A DNA stretch of 64,000 nt from a virus, in IMG/VR virus record IMGVR_UViG_3300042090_002485, positions 1 to 64,000 of that record. One strand, given 5' to 3'. Below, piece after piece: positions 50,433 through 57,300 of the stretch. The position numbers were made by a program, and so were the translations under genes. Each line of letters opens with the position of its first letter. Positions within the stretch are counted from its first letter, which is position 1. The notes under the pieces are model-generated. The model searched no databases. It saw nothing but the letters and a program-made list of their open reading frames with translations, and was not told the DNA's origin.

Positions 50433-50645
50433 TCAGCCGAGCGCCTTGGCCTTGGGCGCGCCTGCAGCGATCGCAGGTGATGCAGGTGCTGGGGCAGCCG
50501 CTGTTGCAGGTGGTGCGTGGTTCGTCGCGGCTTGGCCGCTGAGCATCGGGTTGTAGCCCGCAGCGCCCTGCATCATGTTGGCGAGCTTGAAGTGCGCGAG
50601 GGCGCCTGCGCAGCCCGCCTCATACGAGTCCTTGAGAGTTTTCAT
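50433..50645 (-). CDS. Tagged virion-region protein, 70 aa
   Basis: SYEAGCAGALAHFKLANMM is one of the clearest copies of the shared tag. The remainder is Pro/Ala-rich and disordered. The short length makes this nearly a tag plus tail. Confidence 0.55.
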   Translation of the reverse strand: MKTLKDSYEAGCAGALAHFKLANMMQGAAGYNPMLSGQAATNHAPPATAAAPAPASPAIAAGAPKAKALG

Positions 50646-50660
50646 GGCGTCTTGTCCCTG

Positions 50661-51101
50661 TTAGAAGAGGCGTCCGACTGCGTGTCCGAGGCCGCGACCT
50701 AGCGCCATCCCGATCGGCGCGACAGCGAGTCCGCCTGCTTGACCGCCGTACATCATGCCCGCGAGACCGCCGATGCCGCCGAGCAGGCGCGCCGCGCGGC
50801 CCTGCTCGGGGTCGCTGTGCATCATGCCGGGAAGCGCAGCCAGCGTGCCGAGGGTGCCGATGCGGCCCAGCGTCTGGCGAACAGGTTGGCCGGGCAGCGT
50901 CGGCCACAGCACCTGGCGCGGGTGCAGCGCGCCGCCCGCGCGGAACGCGGCGGGCCCCTGCACGAACGCCTCCGGTCCCATGCCGACCAGGCCGAGGTTG
51001 CGTGCCGCGCTGATCCCGGTGTCAATGAGGTTGGCCTCCTTGAAGCCGAAGCGCGCGCGGGCTGCTGCCGCGCCCGCTTCGTGTGCACTGGCGATGGTCA
51101 T
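50661..51101 (-). CDS. Tagged glycine-zipper protein, 146 aa
   Basis: HEAGAAAARARFGFKEAN at the N-terminus, then helices and a glycine zipper (LLGGIGGLAGMMYGGQAGG). Overlaps the beta' C-terminal gene's stop by one base (TGATG). Confidence 0.55.
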   Translation of the reverse strand: MTIASAHEAGAAAARARFGFKEANLIDTGISAARNLGLVGMGPEAFVQGPAAFRAGGALHPRQVLWPTLPGQPVRQTLGRIGTLGTLAALPGMMHSDPEQGRAARLLGGIGGLAGMMYGGQAGGLAVAPIGMALGRGLGHAVGRLF

Positions 51102-52879
51102 CAGTAGCCTCCGTCCTGGCCGAGACCGAACTCGGCACCCGCGACGTACGCCGGCACCGGCGAGGCGCCGTGCAGGTTCGACACGTCGCCGCGGTGGATG
51201 CCCGCGAGCAGAGACTCCTTGAGGTAGCGGTGCGCCAGGCGCGCCATCCAGTCGGGGTTCAGCAGCGGCGTGCGCGACGCGGCGCGCATGACGGGCACCG
51301 CGCGGGGCCCGGTCGTCGCGATCGGCACTGACGTCACGCCGTGGCGCGTGAGCTGCTCGACCATCGGCGGCGTGATCATCGTGCCCGCGGTGTGGTGAAG
51401 CACGGTGTCGGCCAGGGTCTCGCCGACCGCGTCAGCCGTCGGTACGCGGCGCTTGTCGGCGGCGAGCGCGGCGTGGAAGCGGTTGTAGTCGATGACGTCG
51501 CCCTTGAGGAACGCGTCGTCTGGTCCGGGGTCGACGACCTGGACGTAGTTGAGCACGCTCTTCGCGAGCGTCTCGAGGTGGCGCTTGTCGACCTCGGAGC
51601 CTGAACGCTTGTAGACGTCGGCGAGCGCGTCGACGAGGTAGCGCCGGCCCTCGCCGAGGCCCTTGTGCTCGACGACCTCGTCGGGCTTGGGCACGCCGTC
51701 AGAGAGCTGGTCGCCGGCGTAGACCGACTGGCCCGGCGCGACGAGGACACGGTGCTCGGGCGCCACGTAGTGTCGGGTGTCCCCGACGGTGACGTAGTGC
51801 CCGCCCTGTGGCGCGGCCTCGATGCCCTTGACCTCGCCATCGAGCCCGGCGAGCACTGCTTTGTGGGCGAACGACGACGGCACCTCGAGCAGCGAGCGCA
51901 CGCCCTTGATGCCCTCGAGTTTTTTCTCGTCGTCAGCGCGCGCGACGCGGCCGCCGTGCTTGGCGTTGAGGCTGAACTGCGTGAGCGGCTCGCTCAGCGC
52001 CTGCGCCGCGCGCACGCCGACGTTGGTGCCGATCGGGTGCAGACCACCCGCGGGCGCGAGACCCTGGCACTTCTGGCAGACGCCATGTGGCGCCTCGCAC
52101 GTCATTGGCGAGCGCACGGTGACGGTCTTGCCCTCGCGCGTCAGCTCCGACGCCAGTGCCGGCGTGACCAGGCGCCCGTCGGTGAGGTAGCGGTCGATGA
52201 CGTGCGGGTCCGACCCGAGCATCGCGATGCCGTTCTTGGTGCCGCAGTCTGGCGTCGTGATGAGCTGGTCGCCCATGTTGTTGACGAGGATCTTGGCGAG
52301 GTCGCCTGGCTCGACGACGGAGATGTTTGAGAGCACCGCGTTCACGCGCGCCTCGCCGCCGGCGACCCACGCATCGGCGGGCTTGAGCCCCTCGGAGAAG
52401 CTCCGGTCGATGAGCCACGGTACGACCTTGCCCTTCGAGTCGCGCACCATCACCGGCGCGCCGACCGCGCGCATCAGCTGCGCGGCGTTGCCGCGGCCGC
52501 CGGAGCGGACCATGTCGCCCATCGTGCCCGGGTGCTTCTTGGCGACGCCGAGCATCGCGTCGAAGCCCGCGGCGAGCGCCTTCTCCTTCTCGGCCGCGGT
52601 GCCGGCGCGGCGGAACGCGGCTGCGTGCGGGCCGAGCGCGGCGTCGCGCTCCTCGCGCTTGGGCGCGATGTCGTCCAGCCCGACCGAAATGCCGTCGAGC
52701 GTCGCGACCTCGTCGCCGACGCGCTTGAGCTTGGTGACAGCGTCGGGGTAGCCGCGCGGATCCTCCTTGGCGAGGCCGACGAGCAGCTCGTTGAGCGAGC
52801 CCTTCGTCAGCTCGCCGCGTCCGCGCCACTTCGGCGGCAGCGCGGAATCTACGAGGTGGCGACCGAGCGTGGTGGGCAC
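51101..52879 (-). CDS. RNA polymerase beta' subunit, C-terminal half
   Basis: 592 aa from GTG 52879. It begins at the point where bacterial beta' has T-T-V-G-R (here TTLGR, 3-7), continues through SVGLDD (65-70), a zinc site C212, C261, C268, C271 (CEAPHGVCQKC), then VGVRAAQALSEPLTQFSLNA (287-306) and KHGG (307-310), the bridge/trigger-helix region, and ends with the beta' clamp-like tail. The N-terminal half, with the catalytic NADYDGD, is fused to beta in the gene at 54348. Both halves must assemble for activity. The bases between hold a nuclease and two tagged proteins. Confidence 0.9.
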   Translation of the reverse strand: MPTTLGRHLVDSALPPKWRGRGELTKGSLNELLVGLAKEDPRGYPDAVTKLKRVGDEVATLDGISVGLDDIAPKREERDAALGPHAAAFRRAGTAAEKEKALAAGFDAMLGVAKKHPGTMGDMVRSGGRGNAAQLMRAVGAPVMVRDSKGKVVPWLIDRSFSEGLKPADAWVAGGEARVNAVLSNISVVEPGDLAKILVNNMGDQLITTPDCGTKNGIAMLGSDPHVIDRYLTDGRLVTPALASELTREGKTVTVRSPMTCEAPHGVCQKCQGLAPAGGLHPIGTNVGVRAAQALSEPLTQFSLNAKHGGRVARADDEKKLEGIKGVRSLLEVPSSFAHKAVLAGLDGEVKGIEAAPQGGHYVTVGDTRHYVAPEHRVLVAPGQSVYAGDQLSDGVPKPDEVVEHKGLGEGRRYLVDALADVYKRSGSEVDKRHLETLAKSVLNYVQVVDPGPDDAFLKGDVIDYNRFHAALAADKRRVPTADAVGETLADTVLHHTAGTMITPPMVEQLTRHGVTSVPIATTGPRAVPVMRAASRTPLLNPDWMARLAHRYLKESLLAGIHRGDVSNLHGASPVPAYVAGAEFGLGQDGGY

Positions 52880-52880
52880 G

Positions 52881-53273
52881 TCACATCCCGGGGTAGCCGC
52901 TGCCGCCGCCCATCATCATCTGTTGCTGACGGGCCTGTTGCTCGCGCTTTGCCTGGTTGTGCCGATGGAGCATGTAGAGCGCGCCGCCGGCGAGCAGCGA
53001 CGGCGCGAGCGTGCGCATGTTGCCGAGCGCGTTCTGGCGTGCCTCCATGCCGAGCGCGGGCGTTGCTGCGCCGCCGAGACCTTGGCGGAGGTTGCCGTAA
53101 AGGTCCTTCGCAGCGCCCATCTGTCCCTGTCCGAACGCCTTGGCACGGTCCATCAGGCCGGGCCCCGCGGGCGCGGGCGGCGCTGCGGGCGTCGACATGA
53201 ACGCGGGGTCGTTGGCGAGCTTGAAGAAGCGGATGGCGGCATCGCGGCCGCGCGCGGTGGAGTCGTTCAGCAT
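52881..53273 (-). CDS. Tagged virion-region protein, 130 aa
   Basis: TARGRDAAIRFFKLANDP is a clear shared tag. Pro/Ala-rich linker, then a hydrophobic helix (ALGNMRTLAPSLLAGGALYML) and a Gln/Met/Gly-rich tail. Overlaps the DUF3008-like gene by one base. Lies within the split of beta'. Confidence 0.6.
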   Translation of the reverse strand: MLNDSTARGRDAAIRFFKLANDPAFMSTPAAPPAPAGPGLMDRAKAFGQGQMGAAKDLYGNLRQGLGGAATPALGMEARQNALGNMRTLAPSLLAGGALYMLHRHNQAKREQQARQQQMMMGGGSGYPGM

Positions 53274-53734
53274 CAGAACACCGTTCCGATTGATGTGGGC
53301 TGGCCCATGTCGCTGAGCCGGTTCGCGGTATCACCTGCCGACAGGTTCGACGGCGCGCCCCACGAGGTGGAGCGGTCGAGCGGGTCGCGCGCAGACAGCT
53401 GGTCGCCGGGTGACAGCGGTGAGTCGAGGCCGCTGAGCGCGGCTGCGAGGTCGTCGGCCGAGCCTAGGCTCGCGCGTTTGGCGTTGCGCTCGTGCTCGGT
53501 CTTGAACGCCTCGTCCCAGCCGTGGAACTCGCGGCGCGGGATCTTCAGGCGGATCTCGGCGGAGGCTTCCTTGAAGCCGAACTGCTCGAGCGCGGCGGCG
53601 GCGCCGAGCACGAACGAGTGCTTGACCTTCTCGGGGAGCTTCTTGTCCTTGGGCGTCGCATCCTCGAACTCCTTGGCCAGTTCGGGGTGGCGGGCGTACA
53701 TGAACCGCCGCTGCGCCTGGGACTTGAAGGGCAC
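53273..53734 (-). CDS. DUF3008-like tagged protein, 153 aa
   Basis: From GTG 53734: PFKSQAQRRFMYARHPELA is the typical start of DUF3008-like phage proteins, and a TATAAT box ends five bases before it, so the TTG at 53740 in the same frame is inside the promoter and rejected. Residues ~36-56 (HSFVLGAAAALEQFGFKEAS) carry the shared tag internally. Confidence 0.6.
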   Translation of the reverse strand: MPFKSQAQRRFMYARHPELAKEFEDATPKDKKLPEKVKHSFVLGAAAALEQFGFKEASAEIRLKIPRREFHGWDEAFKTEHERNAKRASLGSADDLAAALSGLDSPLSPGDQLSARDPLDRSTSWGAPSNLSAGDTANRLSDMGQPTSIGTVF

Positions 53735-53738
53735 GACC

Positions 53739-53747
53739 AATTATAGG
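53739..53747 (-). promoter_or_regulatory. CCTATAATT element
   Basis: Perfect minus-strand copy; TATAAT (53745-53740) is five bases from GTG 53734. Confidence 0.65.
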
Positions 53748-54376
53748 TGCTTGTGCTTGCGCCGTTGTTTCAAGCGCTGGTGCCAGGCGACCTGTCTTCG
53801 ATGTGCCGCTTCTGGGACGCGATGACCGGTGTCTCTCGTCAAGTACTGCGTCGCGCGGTCAGCCCATCCAGGCTGTTCGATATGACTTAGCGCTTGGTTG
53901 CATCCTCCACACAATGCACCACGTATCGCTCGTGTTTGATGGTCGTGGTCGACGTCAGTAGGTTTTTCATTACACAACGCACACGTGCCGTCTTGGCTCG
54001 TGATGATCGCGTCCCAGTGGCGCTGTGATATGCCCTTCGATGTAAAGCGTCCGTGTGCTTGTTTATCAGGTATGCAGGTCTTGCAATACTTCTGGTTTGG
54101 CGACGTTGGTACAAATGGGTCTGAGCATAGTTTGCAATTGCGCGGCGCGTGAACGCGTTTGCGTTCTTGTTCCTTTTCGACGCGTTTCGCTTCTTTCTTG
54201 GAGCGCCTTACGCCTTGGCGTCCTAGAAACGCTGCAATTGCTCCCTTGGGAATCTTGAACGCGCGGCTAAGTGTTAGCGGCGACTCCCCGTTCTTGTACT
54301 CACGCAGAACGCGACGGCCGATTTTGCTCCAGGCGATTTTGGTACCGTCACGCGCCGCGGATCTCGATCGGGTCAT
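53741..54376 (-). CDS. Endonuclease VII-type HNH nuclease inserted behind beta' N-terminal half
   Basis: 211 aa. A basic N-terminal helix-turn-helix-like part (LREYKNGESPLTLSRAFKIPKG), CKLCSDPF ... YCKTC, then CALCNEKPTDVDHDHQT and LCGGCNQALSHIE, the zinc and D-H-D-H catalytic elements of recombination endonuclease VII. Such nucleases are often homing enzymes. It overlaps the end of the RNA polymerase gene by 29 bases and is lower in GC than its neighbours, suggesting recent arrival. Confidence 0.75.
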   Translation of the reverse strand: MTRSRSAARDGTKIAWSKIGRRVLREYKNGESPLTLSRAFKIPKGAIAAFLGRQGVRRSKKEAKRVEKEQERKRVHAPRNCKLCSDPFVPTSPNQKYCKTCIPDKQAHGRFTSKGISQRHWDAIITSQDGTCALCNEKPTDVDHDHQTRAIRGALCGGCNQALSHIEQPGWADRATQYLTRDTGHRVPEAAHRRQVAWHQRLKQRRKHKHL

Positions 54377-57300
54377 TCAGCGCGATCTCGCCGCGGTGAT
54401 AAGCCGCCATCGCCTCTTCCTGCGACGCGAAGTGCCGTGTCTTCTCGCGTGATGGCGCGCGGGTCGCGCGGTTAAGGCCCATCAGGCTCTCCATCTCGGG
54501 CGCGACGTTGAGCACGCCCGGCCGTTTGTCGGCGAAGATCATGCTCGACAGCGTCATCTTCTTGGCGTCTTCGACGCCGCCCGGCGTCACAGGCGCGTGG
54601 ATCTGCATCGCGTCGCCGTCGTAGTCGGCGTTGGTACCCTTCTCGGCGAATGGGTTGAGCTTGAGCGTCTTGCCGTCGACGACCTTGGGGTAGGCCGCGA
54701 TGATGTTGAAGCGGTGCAGCGATGGTGCGCGGTTGACCAGCACCGGACGTTCCTTGCTCTCGTTGAGCAGCTCCTGACGCGCGATCGGCGACTTGTCGTC
54801 GACCATCTTCTGCGCGTCAGTTGCGGCGTAGCCCCTGCGTACCAGCCGGCCAACGACGAACCGGCCGTACATTCGCCACAGCACACCCTCGGGAACTCCG
54901 ATTTCATCCATGTTGAGCGTAGGGTCAGGCGCAATCGTAGCACGGCCTGATACGTCTTGCTGTCTGCGCATTAATCTAGATTGGAAAAATCCACTACCTG
55001 GGCGTGTCCCCGTGATCGCCGCGATGTAGCCCTTGGCACCGCGCTTCTCCGCGCCGGGGCTGACCGGCTCGCCGACGCCAAACAGCGCGCCGACGGCGTC
55101 GTAGAGGTGGCGCCGCGGGTCAGCCAGCTCGGACTCGGGCAGCGTCTTCTTCGCCTCGCGCAGTTGGTCGCTGGCGAGGAACGCGTCCTTGTAGAGCAGG
55201 TTCGCGTCGCCGACCTGGAGGCGGCCGTCCTGCAGCGGCAGGATCGGGCGGATGACCGGCGGCGTCACCGGGACCTTCGTCAGGACGTAGGCGTTCGCCG
55301 GCTTGAGGTCGCGGTCCTTGAGTGCCTCGAGGTACTTGATCTGCTTGACGACGCCGTCGAGCGCGGGCCCGCGCGCGCGCCGCGACTCCTCGCGCAGCTC
55401 GGCGAGCTTGGCGTCCACGTCGATGTCGTCGAGCGCGCGCCGGAACCACTCGCCGCCGCGGCCGACACGCTCGGAGAACTCCTTCTGGGTCAGGCCGAGC
55501 AGGCGCCGCACCGGCTCCTCGAACACCGGGTTGACGATCGGCTCGTGCAGATCGACGTGCGACCACTTCGTGCCGGACATGCCGCCGGTGGTCGTCGGGT
55601 CGAACAGGCCGCCGGTCTCGGGGCGCAGGTCCTTGGCGCGAACGAGCTTGCTGGCGTCCTTGAGCGCGCCCGACGACATGCTCTTGATGTCGGCGTCGGT
55701 GAGCGGGCCGAGTGCGAGTCGCGAGCCGCTCTTGTCGACCTTGACGCCGGCCCCGGTGAGCATCGCGAGGAACTTGTCGTAGGCGAACGTGGTCTTGGGG
55801 GCGGGCGTGGGTAGGCCGAGCTGGACCGCGCGCCAGAACTCGTCACTGCGCTGACTCTTCACCGACGCGGCCTCGCGGAGGATGTTGCGGGCGTTGTGCG
55901 CGACCAATCCGTCAAATTCCATGCGGCCTAGCCCCTTGGCGCCGTCGTCGCCGCCGCGTGCTGGCTGCTGGTTGTAGTCGTAGCGCTCGGCGCCGTGCGC
56001 GGCCCAGTTGCTGTCCGTCGTCTTGAAGAGCTTGAGGATGTAGCTCTTGCCGACCACCACGTCGGGGATCTTCTTCCCTGTGATCGGATCGGACACGGTC
56101 TCCTTGTCCGTTAGCCCGTGTTCGGCGAGCAGCTTCTTGGCGTACTCTACATTGTCCCGTCCCGGGACGTACTGCGGTACGACGACGGGCTTGCCCGTCT
56201 TCTCGGCGACCTTGCCGAGCATCGTCTCTACGGTCTGCGCCGGGTTGATGCGCGATACGATGCCGGCCGACGTGAACAACAGGTCGACCGGTCGGCCGTC
56301 CTGGTCGTGGATCATCTGCTCGTCTGGGACGATCTTGGCGATGACCCCCTTGTTGCCGTAGCGGTTGCAGTTGCCGCACCAGGCGGGTTTGCCATTGCGG
56401 CGAACATACAGCACGTGCCCCGGCACGGTGAGGCAGTACACGGGTCGCGCGTAGTCTTCGATGAAGCCCTCTTCTTGCGCGTTCTGCTTCTTGGTGTGCC
56501 CGTGATTGATCTGCGGCTCGAGTTTCGTCGTCACGATGCTGACTTGGTAGAATGGACGCGCGTGGCTCGCCTTGCCCATGATCGTGACGGGGCCTCCCTC
56601 GTGGATCCGATCCACGTTGGCCGCCCAGCCCACGTGCAGGCAGAGGCGCTGGACGTCATCGGCTAGGCGTCGCGACACAGTGAAGTACGCGACGGGGCGC
56701 CCGCACGGCTTCGACGAGCCGTCTCCCCACATCAACCACTGGAACAGGATGCGCAACTGCGCTGGTGGCAGGTCGAAGACGTTGTCGGGGATGTACTTCT
56801 CGTGCGCGAGCCCGAATTGCGAGAAGTACGCGAGCAGTTGCTTGCCGTAGATTCTGATTTTCTCTGGTCCCGGATAGAACGCGATACCGGCGGCGCGCAG
56901 TGCGTCGATCAGCTGTTGTCGGTTGGGCTCGCGCGTCTGCGTGATGTCGATGCCGTACGTTCCGGGTTGGTCGAACGTATTTCCTTCGGAAAGGAATGCA
57001 CCGAGCAGCAGCAGGAACGTGTTCATCGGCATGCGCAGCGGTGGCAGCTCGCGGGTCCCGACACCGCCCTGCCCCGCGCGAACGGACATCGCGGGGAACT
57101 CGAATACGTCGACGTGCGTGCCCTGCCAGTTGCCGTTCTTCTTGAATTGGACGCGCTTGCCTGCAATCGCGTCGGCGCGCAGCAGCTCGAACTGATCGTG
57201 GTCGCGCCGCTTGACGTACATCTGGTGGTTGGCGGTGACTGCGAAGTCGACCTGTTGAGACCGCACCGCGTACATGCGCCCGCCGGTCGGGTAGGAGTGT

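Noticed and set aside
53735-53740. TTG start for the DUF3008-like protein
   Set aside because: The TTG overlaps the TATAAT box; the conserved PFKS start follows GTG 53734.
53741-54376. Group I intron interrupting beta'
   Set aside because: Two unrelated tagged genes also lie between the halves, the halves have their own start and stop codons, and no intron core was recognised.
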